A DNA stretch of 64,000 bases from Ruminococcus flavefaciens (GCA_023667315.1 JAMPAI010000003.1:124001-188000), one strand, 5' to 3'. Shown: positions 25,263 through 36,719, numbered from the stretch's first letter. Numbers and translations are program-made. The notes: a model not told the origin generated them from the letters alone.

Positions 25263-26087
25263 CTACGCCTTGGGCGCGTCCTCGTCTTTGTGTTCGTAGA
25301 AAAACTCCTCGATCTTGGCGCGCAACTGCGTGGGGGATACGTTGTAGGTGACGTTGCCGAAAAGGCAGAACGAAATGGAGCCCGTTTCTTCCGAAACCAC
25401 GATGGCCAGCGCGTCCGACTGTTCGGTGATGCCGATGGCCGAGCGGTGGCGCAAGCCTAATGAGGCCGACACGTTCTTGTTGGTCGTTACCGGCAGGATG
25501 CAGCGGGCGGCGATGAGCTTGTTGCGTTCTATGATCAAGGCCCCGTCGTGCAGCGGGCTGTTCTTAAAGAAGATGTTCTCGATAAGCGCGCTCGAGATCA
25601 GGGCGTCCACCTTCTCGCCGGTGGCCACCGTGCCGGGCAGGCGGTTCAGCTGTGTCAGGATAATCAGCGCCCCGGTCTTTTCCTGGCTCATGTGCATGCA
25701 TGCCTGGACAATCGGGGTGATGCTCAGTTCCCGCCGCCGGATCCGCCGCGTGTTGATCTTTCCGAAAAGCCACCATTTGCGCCGTTGCTCGATGGCTCCC
25801 GGCGTGCTGAGCATGAACAGCGCGCGCCGTATCTCGGGCTGGAACACGATGACCAGGGCCAGGAATCCCATGCTGATGACCCGGTCGAGGATCTCGGTGG
25901 TGAGGCTCAGCTCGAACTGCTGGGCTATTTTCCAGAAGATGTAGATGCCGATGATGCTCAACACCACGTTAAGAGCCGACGTACCCTTCACGATCTTGTA
26001 GAACTGGTAAACGAGGAATCCCACGATGGTCAGATCGATGATCTGGATAAAGTCGAGGTTCATGAACCATTGGGTGATAGTTTCCAT
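25263..26087 (-). CDS. cdaA: Diadenylate cyclase CdaA
   Basis: A 274-residue membrane enzyme that makes the second messenger c-di-AMP from two ATP. Three N-terminal helices (IIDLTIVGFLVYQFYKIVKG, then LNVVLSIIGIYIFWKIAQQF and MGFLALVIVFQPEIRRA) precede the DisA_N/DAC domain. The DGA motif is in NSPLHDGALIIERNKL and the RHR motif in LGLRHRSAIGITEQSDA. It is 12 bases downstream of folP, a conserved Bacteroidetes pairing. The antisense frame across it is a shadow. Confidence 0.93.
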   Translation of the reverse strand: METITQWFMNLDFIQIIDLTIVGFLVYQFYKIVKGTSALNVVLSIIGIYIFWKIAQQFELSLTTEILDRVISMGFLALVIVFQPEIRRALFMLSTPGAIEQRRKWWLFGKINTRRIRRRELSITPIVQACMHMSQEKTGALIILTQLNRLPGTVATGEKVDALISSALIENIFFKNSPLHDGALIIERNKLIAARCILPVTTNKNVSASLGLRHRSAIGITEQSDALAIVVSEETGSISFCLFGNVTYNVSPTQLRAKIEEFFYEHKDEDAPKA

Positions 26088-26099
26088 ATCGGGTCGGGC

Positions 26100-26963
26100 T
26101 TAGGGGTTTTTACGGTCGGGGTTTCCCTTTCCGTTTCGGCGGCATTGGCAAAAGATCCTCACGCACTGGGCGGCTTCCTTCACGTCGTGAACGCGCAGTA
26201 TGTCCGCTCCGTTCTGCAGGGCGATCATATTGGCGGCGGTGGTGGCGTTCAGGGCCTCCTGCGGTGAGCAGTCGAGCAGCCTGTACAGCATCGACTTGCG
26301 CGACATGCCCGCCAGCAGAGGGGCGCGCAGCATCTGGAAGTCGCGCAGGTGCGCCAACAGCCGGTAGTTGTGCTCCAGCGTTTTGGCAAAGCCGAAGCCG
26401 GGGTCGAGAATCACATCGTGGATGCCCGCCTCGTGCGCCGCCTGCAGTTTCTGCGAGAAGTAGAGGATCAGGTCGGTCACCACGTCGTTGTAACGCGGGT
26501 CGTCCTGCATGTTCTTCGGTTTCTCCTTAAGGTGCATCAGCACGTAGGGCAGTTGCAGCATTCCCACGGTCGCGAACATATCCGGGTCGTACATCCCTCC
26601 CGAGATGTCGTTGATGATGTGCGCCCCGCACTCGGCCGCCATGCGGGCGATGCCGGAACGGAACGTATCCACCGAAACGATGAGGTCGGGAAAACGGGCG
26701 GTAACGGCCTTGAGGGTCCCTTCCAGACGGCGGCGTTCCTCGGCCTCGTCGGGCAGTTCCGCGCCCGGCCGCGACGAAACGGCGCCTATGTCCAGCATGT
26801 CCATACCGTCTTTCAGCATCTGTTCCACCTTGCGCAGGGCGGTGTCGGTGTCGGGCACACGGCTTTGGGCGTAGAAAGAGTCGGGGGTAAGGTTCAGGAT
26901 TCCCATGACCATGGGTCGGTCCAAGACCAGAAGGTTGCCCCGTACATTGAGCGAATAAGCCAT
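26100..26963 (-). CDS. folP: Dihydropteroate synthase
   Basis: A 287-residue folate-pathway enzyme that joins p-aminobenzoate to dihydropterin pyrophosphate. Motifs appear in order: MGILNLTPDSFY, DIGAVSSRPGAE, VDTFRSGIARMA, IINDISGG, LDPGFGFAKTLEHN, GMSRKSMLY and the final LRVHDVKEA. The ATG at 26963 is chosen over the one at 27053 because the probable promoter (27023-27030) lies between them, so the longer form could not be made from it. It is co-transcribed with cdaA. Confidence 0.94.
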   Translation of the reverse strand: MAYSLNVRGNLLVLDRPMVMGILNLTPDSFYAQSRVPDTDTALRKVEQMLKDGMDMLDIGAVSSRPGAELPDEAEERRRLEGTLKAVTARFPDLIVSVDTFRSGIARMAAECGAHIINDISGGMYDPDMFATVGMLQLPYVLMHLKEKPKNMQDDPRYNDVVTDLILYFSQKLQAAHEAGIHDVILDPGFGFAKTLEHNYRLLAHLRDFQMLRAPLLAGMSRKSMLYRLLDCSPQEALNATTAANMIALQNGADILRVHDVKEAAQCVRIFCQCRRNGKGNPDRKNP

Positions 26964-27019
26964 CCTCAAAACCGAATTATGATGAGCCGGAATCCGAAAA
27001 AAAGGCGTTCCGGATACCG

Positions 27020-27053
27020 TTGCAAAAGTACCTAAACATACGTACTTTTGCAA
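27020..27053. promoter_or_regulatory. Symmetric divergent promoter between folP and the DUF1599 gene
   Basis: A perfect 12-base inverted repeat, TTGCAAAAGTAC (27020-27031) and GTACTTTTGCAA (27042-27053), with a 10-base centre. Each arm contains a TACTTTTG -7 box for one direction (27043-27050 plus; 27023-27030 minus). The outer TTG of each arm sits 20 bases from the opposite -7 box and can serve as its -33 element, so the two promoters overlap fully. Confidence 0.7.
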
Positions 27054-27076
27054 GATAGCGCATAAGCAAATCCGTT

Positions 27077-27670
27077 ATGAAAGCAACGCAGACCAATAAG
27101 GAATTCAAGCAGGTGATCGACGAATGCCGCAGCCTTTATGTGGCCAAACTGGGCGATTACGGCGCGGCCTGGCACGTATTGCGCCCCGCCTCGCTCACCG
27201 ACCAGATCTTCATCAAGGCCAAACGCATCCGCACCATTCAGATAACCGGCACCCAGCTGGTGGGCGAGGATATCCGCGACGCTTTCATGGCCATCGTCAA
27301 CTATTCGGTCATGGCGCTTATCCAGGCCGAACTGGGCTTCGAGGACACGCCTCTGTCCAGACAGGCCGCCATCGAGGCCTACGACCGTCACGCCACCCAG
27401 ACCTACGGGCTCATGGTAAAGAAGAACCACGACTACGGCGAGGCCTGGCGCAGCATGCGCGTAAGTTCCCTTACCGACATCATCCTGATGAAGCTCCTGC
27501 GCGTAAAGCAGATCGAAGACGCCAACGGCGTCACCTCCGTTTCAGAGGGCGTGGAGGGCAACTACTGCGACATGATCAATTACGCCGTTTTCGCGCTCAT
27601 CAAGCTTAACGAAGAAGAGGGACGCGAACAAGAAAAGGCGAACCTGAAAAATACCAAACAGCATGAATAA
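27077..27670 (+). CDS. DUF1599 protein (nucleotide-modification-associated domain 1)
   Basis: A 197-residue soluble protein built from two tandem copies of the DUF1599 fold. The first contains KLGDYGAAWHVLRPASLTDQ and the second KKNHDYGEAWRSMRVSSLTD; each is followed by helices with Asp/Asn-rich ends (MAIVNYSVMALIQ, CDMINYAVFALIK). The repeated D-Y-G-x-A-W pattern suggests a bound nucleotide or metal site. The family is linked to nucleotide modification, but in Bacteroidetes it is a core-genome neighbour of tpiA. It overlaps the next gene by 8 bases. Confidence 0.85.
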   Translation: MKATQTNKEFKQVIDECRSLYVAKLGDYGAAWHVLRPASLTDQIFIKAKRIRTIQITGTQLVGEDIRDAFMAIVNYSVMALIQAELGFEDTPLSRQAAIEAYDRHATQTYGLMVKKNHDYGEAWRSMRVSSLTDIILMKLLRVKQIEDANGVTSVSEGVEGNYCDMINYAVFALIKLNEEEGREQEKANLKNTKQHE

Positions 27671-28943
27671 ACAGATTGTTTCCCAAGCATTCCCTTCGTA
27701 CGCCATATTGGCGCTCACCCTGCTGCTGGCCATCGGCATCGCCTTCGTGCCCGGCCTGAACTGGCTCTTTTTGCTCCTGCTGTGCGCCAACATCGTTTTC
27801 TGCGTGCTCAACCGCAAACGTTTCTGCCGTTCGGCGGCGGTGCTTTTCCGCGTGTTGCTGGGGGCGGTGTTCGTGTATTCGGGCTTTTCCAAGGGCGTTG
27901 ACCCTCTGGGTACCCAGTACATGATGCACGATTACTTGGAAGCCTTCAACATGTCCTGGCTCAACGGGCTTACCCTGTTCGGCTCGTTCTTCCTCAACGT
28001 GTTCGAGTTCACCTTGGGCGTGCTGATGATCTGCAACGTCAAGATCAAGTACACCGCCTGGCTCGTGGCGGCGATGATGGCCTTCTTTACCCTGCTCACG
28101 CTCAACGACGCCATTGCCGAGCCCGTGCCCGACTGCGGCTGTTTCGGCAAGGCCCTGGTGATCACCAACTGGCAGACTTTCTACAAGAACCTGGTGCTGG
28201 ATGCCGGCGTGCTGGTGATGCTCTTTTCGCTGCCGCTCTATACAAGCCGCAAGTCCTGCAAGGTGGAGTGGTCGGTTATCGGCATCACGGCCTTGATTTT
28301 TGTAGGCTTCGAATACTACAACTACCGCTACCTGCCGGTGGTCAACTTTCTGGATTGGAAAGAGGGGGTAAGGCTGTTTCCCGAGAACCCGATTCCCGTT
28401 CGGCACTACCTTACATACAGGAACATACAGACGGGCGAGGAAAGGGAGTTCCTGATGTCCGAATGTCCGTTCAGCGACCCCGACTGGGTGGAAAGCTGGG
28501 AGTTTGTGGACCGCCGCGACGAAGACCTCAATCCGCGTACGGCCAACATCAATATCCTGGAGAAGATAGACGACGAAGACCCCGGCTACGATGTAACCAA
28601 GAGTCTTCTGGAACAGGAAAACGCCCTGGTGCTGGTGGCGGTGTACGATCTGGATGCCGCCGATAAGAAAGGCGTTCAAAAGACGGCGAAGTTCGTAAGG
28701 CAGGCGCACGAAGCCGGCATCGACTGCTGTTTCCTTACGGCCTCCACCGTGGCCGAGGCCGAGGCTTTCAAGCAGGTATACGGCCTGGAAGACTTTCCGT
28801 TCTATTATGCGGACAACACCTCCATCAAGGCGGTGATCCGTTCCAATCCGGGCATCGTGCTGGTAAAGGGTGCCTATGTATTGAAATTGTGGGATTGGCG
28901 GCGTCTGCCCTCGTTCGAGAAGGCAGAAATCCCCGCCGACTAA
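27663..28943 (+). CDS. BT_3928-type DoxX-like membrane protein with thioredoxin-like C-terminus
   Basis: A 426-residue protein. The N-terminal half holds several membrane helices of the DoxX/MauE type (LFRVLLGAVFVYSGFSKGVD, ALTLLLAIGIAFVPGLNWLF), with a conserved PDCGCFGKAL loop. The C-terminal region after about residue 300 looks like a thioredoxin-type fold without a CxxC pair (LVLVAVYDLDAADKKGVQK, then GLEDFPFYYADNTSIKAV). This gene is conserved between DUF1599 and tpiA in Bacteroidales. It is probably involved in membrane redox chemistry, which is inference. The tpiA start is 12 bases downstream. Confidence 0.8.
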   Translation: MNKQIVSQAFPSYAILALTLLLAIGIAFVPGLNWLFLLLLCANIVFCVLNRKRFCRSAAVLFRVLLGAVFVYSGFSKGVDPLGTQYMMHDYLEAFNMSWLNGLTLFGSFFLNVFEFTLGVLMICNVKIKYTAWLVAAMMAFFTLLTLNDAIAEPVPDCGCFGKALVITNWQTFYKNLVLDAGVLVMLFSLPLYTSRKSCKVEWSVIGITALIFVGFEYYNYRYLPVVNFLDWKEGVRLFPENPIPVRHYLTYRNIQTGEEREFLMSECPFSDPDWVESWEFVDRRDEDLNPRTANINILEKIDDEDPGYDVTKSLLEQENALVLVAVYDLDAADKKGVQKTAKFVRQAHEAGIDCCFLTASTVAEAEAFKQVYGLEDFPFYYADNTSIKAVIRSNPGIVLVKGAYVLKLWDWRRLPSFEKAEIPAD

Positions 28944-28955
28944 AAAGATATACGC

Positions 28956-29738
28956 ATGAGAAGAAAAATTGTGGCGGGAAACTGGAAGATGAACCTCCGC
29001 TTTTCCGAAGCCGAAGAATTGCTGGACGAACTGGCCGCGCGCCTCGAAAAGGAACAGCAAAGCCGGGATGTGGACGTGATCGTGTGTCCGCCCTTTCCGT
29101 ATCTGGAAATGGCCTACGACTTAGGCACCGACGAAGAAGACGAGAACACGGTGTATTTCGCCGTGGGCGCGCAGGATGTGAGCGAACGCGAGAAAGGCGC
29201 CTATACGGGCGAGATCTCGGCCTCCATGCTGGCGTCTATGAATGTGGAATACTGCATCGTGGGGCATTCCGAACGCCGCAAGTACCATGGCGAGACCGAC
29301 GGGCAGGTGGCGGCAAAGGTGGAGAAACTGCTGCAGAACAACCTGGTGCCCATTGTCTGCTGCGGGGAGTCCTTGGAGGAACGCGAGGCCGGCAAGCATT
29401 TCGAGGTAATCGAAGCCCAGCTCGAAAAAGGGCTTTTCGGACTGGAGCCTCTCGATTTCTCGCGGGTCATCATAGCCTATGAACCTGTGTGGGCCATCGG
29501 CACGGGCAAGACCGCCACGCCGGTGCAGGCGCAGGAAGTGCATGCCTATATCCGCAATCTCGTGGAAGAGACCTACGGCAAGGAAATAGCCCGGCAGTTG
29601 CCCATCCTGTACGGCGGCAGCTGCAATCCGGCCACGGCGCCCGAACTGTTCGCCATGCCCGATATCGACGGCGGCCTGATCGGCGGCGCTTCCCTGAAGG
29701 CCGACGACTTTATCTCCATCATCAATTCGTTCGAATAG
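28956..29738 (+). CDS. tpiA: Triose-phosphate isomerase
   Basis: A 260-residue glycolytic enzyme interconverting dihydroxyacetone phosphate and glyceraldehyde 3-phosphate. The catalytic residues are in context: Lys in AGNWKMNLRFS, His in IVGHSERRKYHGE, and Glu in IAYEPVWAIGTGKTAT. The phosphate-binding loop (LPILYGGSCNPATAPEL) and the end GLIGGASLKADDFISI are also present. Length is typical. It sits 7 bases before prmA. Confidence 0.97.
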   Translation: MRRKIVAGNWKMNLRFSEAEELLDELAARLEKEQQSRDVDVIVCPPFPYLEMAYDLGTDEEDENTVYFAVGAQDVSEREKGAYTGEISASMLASMNVEYCIVGHSERRKYHGETDGQVAAKVEKLLQNNLVPIVCCGESLEEREAGKHFEVIEAQLEKGLFGLEPLDFSRVIIAYEPVWAIGTGKTATPVQAQEVHAYIRNLVEETYGKEIARQLPILYGGSCNPATAPELFAMPDIDGGLIGGASLKADDFISIINSFE

Positions 29739-29745
29739 AAGCGTT

Positions 29746-30594
29746 ATGAATTACGTGTCGGTCTGCCTGCACCACGCCTTGGACGAAGTGCGGCTCGATT
29801 TATTGGTGGATGCCCTGGGCGAGGCGGGGTTCGAGAGTTTCGAAACTGAAGAAGGCGTGCTTACCGCCTATATCCCGCAGCCCGGCTATCAAGACAACAG
29901 GGAAAGCATCGAGGCGGTCTTGGGCGAATACGGTTCGTTCGGACAGCGCACCGACACGGTGATCGAAGACCAAGACTGGAACGCCGTCTGGGAGAGTTCC
30001 TACCGGCCCGTGCGTTTCGGCGATTTCTGCTTCGTGCACGCGCCCTTCCACGAACCGCTTGAAGAGGTAAGGTACAATATCCGCATCGAGCCCAAGATGT
30101 CGTTCGGCACGGCGCATCATCCCACCACGGCGCTTATGATTCAGTTCCTGCAAGACTTTCCGCCGGTAGGGGAGCATGTGCTGGATATGGGCTGCGGCAC
30201 GGGCGTGTTGGGCATTCTGGCTGCCATGCAGGGCGCAGGGAGCGTAACCGGCATCGACGTGGACGAATGGGCTTACCGCAACGCTCTGGAAAACGTGCAG
30301 GCCAACGGCTTTTCCGAACAGGGCGCATGCCCGTTCCGCATCTTGTTGGGCGATGCCAAGTCGCTTTCCGGCAAGAGATTCAACCGCATTATCGCCAATA
30401 TAAACCGCAATATCCTGGTAAACGACATGGCAGCCTACGCTTCGGCTCTGGAAACGGGCGGAAGCCTCTATCTGAGCGGTTTCTACGAGCAGGATATGGA
30501 AATTCTCGAACGTGCCTGCAACGCGAACAGACTGTTCTATAAACAACATCGCAGCCAAGACAACTGGGCTGCGATGCGGTTCGTCAAGAAATGA
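29746..30594 (+). CDS. prmA: Ribosomal protein L11 methyltransferase
   Basis: A 282-residue S-adenosylmethionine-dependent enzyme that methylates ribosomal protein L11. An N-terminal substrate-binding domain is followed by the linker motif FGTAHHPTTALM and the class I methyltransferase core: LDMGCGTGVLGILAAMQGA (motif I), ITGIDVD-like acidic end, and IANINRNILVNDM (motif IV). It is the last gene of the DUF1599-DoxX-tpiA-prmA operon and converges on the kinase at 30603 with an 8-base gap and no clear terminator. Confidence 0.93.
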   Translation: MNYVSVCLHHALDEVRLDLLVDALGEAGFESFETEEGVLTAYIPQPGYQDNRESIEAVLGEYGSFGQRTDTVIEDQDWNAVWESSYRPVRFGDFCFVHAPFHEPLEEVRYNIRIEPKMSFGTAHHPTTALMIQFLQDFPPVGEHVLDMGCGTGVLGILAAMQGAGSVTGIDVDEWAYRNALENVQANGFSEQGACPFRILLGDAKSLSGKRFNRIIANINRNILVNDMAAYASALETGGSLYLSGFYEQDMEILERACNANRLFYKQHRSQDNWAAMRFVKK

Positions 30595-30602
30595 ACGACG
30601 GC

Positions 30603-32741
<2,139 letters not shown>

Positions 32742-32762
32742 GGCGGCCTTGTGTTCGGGAGT

Positions 32763-33449
32763 CTATAGGTGGTTGGTGATTTCGTTCTCCAGTTTCACGG
32801 GATTGATCGGTTTGGAGATATACCCGTTGAAGCCGATGCTCATGATCCTCTCCTTGTCGGAGGCGAAAGCGTAGGCCGTTACCGCGATGATGGGAACGTT
32901 TTCCGACACCTTGCGTATTTCCTTGGTGGCCTCGTAGCCGTCCATGTTGGGCATGCTGATGTCCATCAGGATAAGGCGCGGGTTGTGGGTCTTGAACATC
33001 TCCACCGCCTCTATCCCGTCGTGGGCGTGCAGCAGTTCGTAATCGTCCTCCAGCATGGCGTGCAGCAGGAAGTAGTTGTTGTCGTTGTCTTCGGCCACCA
33101 GGATAAGGGGCTTTTCTTCCGTGCCTGCGTGGCGGGGATTGGGGCGCGGTGCCGGTTCAGAAACCGGCTCGGGCTTCGGTCCGGAAACGGGGGCAGGGGC
33201 GGAAACGGGCACCGGAGCGGAGGCCGGCACTGCCGGAGCAGGCGATCCTCCGCCCGTGTTCATATCCAGCTGCGACTGGAACATCTGCAGCATCTGCCGG
33301 ATGAGCCTGCTGTTGTTCTCTATGGTTTCGGCATAGAGTTTCCGCATATTCACGTCGTCGGTACCGGCGATGCGTTTGGAATAATCCACCAGCATCTCGA
33401 TGGGTGTGCGGATGTTGTCGAAGAAAGATCTCAGTTGTTCGCTATTCAT
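32763..33449 (-). CDS. Response-regulator receiver protein with dimerisation-like helix and Pro-rich linker
   Basis: A 228-residue protein. Residues 1-65 (FFDNIRTPIEMLVDYSKRI, ENNSRLIRQMLQMFQSQLD) resemble a HisKA four-helix dimerisation segment. The usual His-Glu is replaced by Asn-Ile before RTP, so the site cannot be phosphorylated on His. A flexible linker rich in Pro, Ala and Val (about residues 70-110) joins it to a complete receiver domain: LVAEDNDNNYFLL, phospho-Asp163 in LILMDISMPNMDG, ITAVTAYAF-like Thr and GYISKPI Lys. It has no output domain, so it probably acts as a phosphorelay intermediate or by docking on its kinases. It overlaps the upstream hybrid kinase by 8 bases. Confidence 0.82.
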   Translation of the reverse strand: MNSEQLRSFFDNIRTPIEMLVDYSKRIAGTDDVNMRKLYAETIENNSRLIRQMLQMFQSQLDMNTGGGSPAPAVPASAPVPVSAPAPVSGPKPEPVSEPAPRPNPRHAGTEEKPLILVAEDNDNNYFLLHAMLEDDYELLHAHDGIEAVEMFKTHNPRLILMDISMPNMDGYEATKEIRKVSENVPIIAVTAYAFASDKERIMSIGFNGYISKPINPVKLENEITNHL

Positions 33450-36400
33450 TGTCGTTCGTTTTTTCGTGTGGTTGGATGCCCCTCTTGCCCAACACCGACT
33501 CCAGTTCCCTCAGCAGGATGTCGGCGTTGATGGGCTTTGAGACGTAACTGTTGAATCCGTTGGAGAGGATGCGTGTCTTGTCGGAGGCGAAGGCGTAGGC
33601 GGTAACGGCGATGATTGGCACGCTGTCCGATACCTTGCGTATCTCCCTTGCGGCTTCGTATCCGTCCATCTTTGGCATGCCTATGTCCATGAGGATGGCG
33701 TCCGGGCGGTGTTCCTTATACATGGCCACCGCTTCCTCGCCGTCCCAGGCGTGGAGCAGCCGGTAGTCGGATTCGAGGATGGACTGGAAGAGCATGAAGT
33801 TGCTCTCGTTGTCCTCGGCCACCAGGACGGTCGCCCCCTCGGGCCGAACGGACGTTTCCTCCGGGGAGGCCTTCCTTTGCGGGAATCCCTCTTCCGCGTG
33901 TTCTCCGGCCGGGGTGAAGGGAATGGTGAACCAGAACTTGCTGCCGCACCCTTCCCCGTCGGAGACCATCCCGATGCAGCCTCCCATCTTCTCCACGATG
34001 CCCTTGCAGATGGACAGTCCAAGCCCCGTGCCCTGGGCGAAGTTGTTGAGTTTCGAGAAACGCTGGAAAAGCTTCTGCTGGTTTTCGAACGAGATGCCGA
34101 TGCCCGTGTCCTTCACGAAGAAATACAGGCTGTTCCCCTGGATTTCGTACCCGAAGTCGATGCTTCCCCGGACGGTGAACTTGCAGGCGTTGGTGAGCAG
34201 GTTGTTGACGAGCTGGGCGAGACGGTTCGGCTCGGTCTTTATGACGCACCGGTCCGCCCCCGTGCTGCACCGCAGCTCCACGCCCGGCTTTACCTTGAAC
34301 CGGATCGACTGCTCGATGGTGTTCATCAGCTCGTTCAGATCCACGGTCTGGTAGCTGAACTCGAGCGTGTTCGACTCCACCTTGGCCAGGTCGAGTACGT
34401 CGCTGATGAGCTGCAGCAGCAGGTTGTTGTTGCTTTCGATGAGTTCCACGAACTTCTGCTTCTTGGCCGGATCCTCGGTCTTGCTCAACAGTCCCGAGAA
34501 GCCCACGATGGCGTTGAGCGGCGTGCGTATCTCGTGGCTCATGTTGGCCAGGAAGGCCGACTTCATGCGGTCCGACTCCTTGGCCTGCTCGCGGGCCTCG
34601 ATCAGCGCCTGTTCCTGCCGCTTGCGCTCGGTTATCAGCAACAGGGAGCCCGAGAGCGCCAACGGCCTTCCGCCCTCGTCGGTTTCGGTAACGATGGCGT
34701 TTATCTCGAACCATTCCGTCTTCTTCCTGCTGCCGGCGTTGCCGTAGGTGCGGAACTCGGTCTTTATGTAGGTGCTTTCCCCCGAGACGAGATCCGCGTA
34801 GCAGGAACGGACCTTGTTCCTGTCGTCGGGGTGTACGCGGTTAAAGAAGTCGTCTTCCCTGAGCACGGTCTGGAAACTGGAATTGTCCCGGTGCCGGTTC
34901 CCGGTGTCGGGAAGGATGGAGGACGTGTCGCAGACGATCTCGCCCTTGTCGAAATTCCAGTACCAGGGGATGATGCGCGTGAGCCGGAGGGTGAGCTTCA
35001 GTTTTTCCGTAATCTTGTGTATGTCCCTTTCCGCCCGGCTCCGGTCGGTAACGTCGATGGCGAAGAGATCCACGTCGGAAGTCTTGTTCCTTTGGATGAA
35101 ACCCTCGCCAGGCTCCTTATTCACCAGGCAGAGCATGAAGCTGAAGAAATGGTCGGTCCGCCTGAAGTGGTAGGTGAAGAGGATGGGCTGCCTGTCCTTG
35201 AGCAGCCGGGTTACATGGGCCGCGATATAGGGCTCGGGAAAGAGCTTGCCGGGCTTCCCCGGAATGGCGTCCCGTTCGAGCAGGTTCAGGAAGGACTGGT
35301 TGCCGGAGTGGTATTCGAGGTCTGCCACCGAGCCGTTGCCCGTAAAGATGATCCGCCCCTGGGTGTAGCCGATCGGCATGTTGGAAAGCAGGGTGTCGTA
35401 CCTTTGGAGATCCTTGAGCCTTCTCCGTTGGAAAGAGATGCGGAAGGTGATGATGAAAACGGCCACGAGCAGCCCCATGACCGTCACGATGCACGGCCAC
35501 TTGTATCTGTCCCAGAAAGAGAGCGGCCTGTTGATGAACACGGTGTCTTCGGGGCAGAGCCTTTCCGAGAGGTGGTTGGATTCAAGCAGGGAGTAGTCCA
35601 CGATGGGCGATGAGTCCAGATCCTTCCCGAAAACGAAAGGTATCTGCTGCACCGGCGTGCCGTCTATCATCTGGAGCACCGCCGACAGGAGGCATTCCTT
35701 GGTCTGCGTGGAACTGGGGAAATAACCGCCCACCGCGCCCTCGCGCAGGTAGTATTCGCGCAGGGAGAACACGGGCTGCTCCACGGCGGGGATCAGTCCC
35801 AACCCGCCCGCGAGTATCTCCCGGTTGCCGAGCGTGCCCCTGCGTCCGTAGAACCACGAGCACAGCAGCAGCCCGATTTCGGGGTTGTAGTTGGTGAGCA
35901 GGCTCTGCAGGGCGGGCAGGTTCTCGTCCTTGCTGATGAGCCACTCGTATTCGATGCCGGGGTATTTCCGGCTTATGTATTCCTTGGCGTCCAAGGCCAT
36001 GTGTCGGTTGTGGTAGCTGGCGTCGGCCAGCACGACGAGCTTGCGGATCTCAGGCTGCATCCGCAGCATCATCTCTATGGTGGCGCCCACCAGGTCGGGG
36101 TTCTCGATGAAGGTGAAGTTGTATCTGCCCCGGAGTTCCTCGATGGGGCTCAGCTTCTCGAGGGGAAAGCGGAGGGTGTCGCCCGTGATGTAATAGTCGG
36201 GGGAACCGAAGCGGTCGGTCCTCGAGACGAAGATGAAGGGGATGTCGCCCCATTCTTCCCTGATGCGGTCTCTCAGGGTGATTCCCATGCCGCCGAACAG
36301 AACCGCGTAGTCCGGCCTGTGTTTCTGGAAATGCCTGAACACGCCGTCCACGGTGCGGTTGTACAGCATGGTGTCCGTGATCAGCGTGGTGTTCATATAG

Positions 36401-36624
36401 ACGGGGTCGATAAGGATATCGGACCTCTTGGAGAGGTTTATGGTAAGGGTGTTCAGGAGGTCATGCGCCCAGGGGGCCGATTCGTGATAGGCGCTGATGA
36501 CCGCCAGCCGCTTGCGCGGACGGTGCTGCCCCATGGCGGGCTGGAAAGTGAGGGAACTAAGGAACAGGACGCAGGCCAGAATCGCGGAGACCCGGTTCAG
36601 TCGGTTGAAAGTGATGCGTGTCAT
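33442..36624 (-). CDS. Hybrid sensor histidine kinase with periplasmic ABC-substrate-binding-like sensor
   Basis: A 1060-residue hybrid kinase. After a signal-anchor (VSAILACVLFLSSLTFQPAMG) comes a periplasmic sensor resembling ABC sugar-binding proteins (KRLAVISAYHESAPWAHDLL, YAVLFGGMGITLRD, GLGLIPAVEQPVFSL). A membrane helix (WPCIVTVMGLLVAVFIITF), two PAS-like regions and HisKA with His697 (NMSHEIRTPLNAIVGFSGLL) follow. HATPase_c (NNLLTNACKFTV, KDTGIGISFENQQ, GTGLGLSICKGI) and a C-terminal receiver with phospho-Asp980 (ILMDIGMPKMDG) complete it. The ATG at 36624 is chosen because the longer frame lacks a sensible signal. Ligand unknown; position next to an exopolysaccharide-type locus suggests a glycan or surface cue. 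Confidence 0.88.
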   Translation of the reverse strand: MTRITFNRLNRVSAILACVLFLSSLTFQPAMGQHRPRKRLAVISAYHESAPWAHDLLNTLTINLSKRSDILIDPVYMNTTLITDTMLYNRTVDGVFRHFQKHRPDYAVLFGGMGITLRDRIREEWGDIPFIFVSRTDRFGSPDYYITGDTLRFPLEKLSPIEELRGRYNFTFIENPDLVGATIEMMLRMQPEIRKLVVLADASYHNRHMALDAKEYISRKYPGIEYEWLISKDENLPALQSLLTNYNPEIGLLLCSWFYGRRGTLGNREILAGGLGLIPAVEQPVFSLREYYLREGAVGGYFPSSTQTKECLLSAVLQMIDGTPVQQIPFVFGKDLDSSPIVDYSLLESNHLSERLCPEDTVFINRPLSFWDRYKWPCIVTVMGLLVAVFIITFRISFQRRRLKDLQRYDTLLSNMPIGYTQGRIIFTGNGSVADLEYHSGNQSFLNLLERDAIPGKPGKLFPEPYIAAHVTRLLKDRQPILFTYHFRRTDHFFSFMLCLVNKEPGEGFIQRNKTSDVDLFAIDVTDRSRAERDIHKITEKLKLTLRLTRIIPWYWNFDKGEIVCDTSSILPDTGNRHRDNSSFQTVLREDDFFNRVHPDDRNKVRSCYADLVSGESTYIKTEFRTYGNAGSRKKTEWFEINAIVTETDEGGRPLALSGSLLLITERKRQEQALIEAREQAKESDRMKSAFLANMSHEIRTPLNAIVGFSGLLSKTEDPAKKQKFVELIESNNNLLLQLISDVLDLAKVESNTLEFSYQTVDLNELMNTIEQSIRFKVKPGVELRCSTGADRCVIKTEPNRLAQLVNNLLTNACKFTVRGSIDFGYEIQGNSLYFFVKDTGIGISFENQQKLFQRFSKLNNFAQGTGLGLSICKGIVEKMGGCIGMVSDGEGCGSKFWFTIPFTPAGEHAEEGFPQRKASPEETSVRPEGATVLVAEDNESNFMLFQSILESDYRLLHAWDGEEAVAMYKEHRPDAILMDIGMPKMDGYEAAREIRKVSDSVPIIAVTAYAFASDKTRILSNGFNSYVSKPINADILLRELESVLGKRGIQPHEKTNDNE

Positions 36625-36719
36625 ATCCAAAGTCGATAGCGTGCGCCGGCCCGCGCGGAAACCGTCCCGTGTCCGGCCGGCTTCCGCGCTTCCGACAGTA
36701 AAAGCGCACAATTGAGGTG

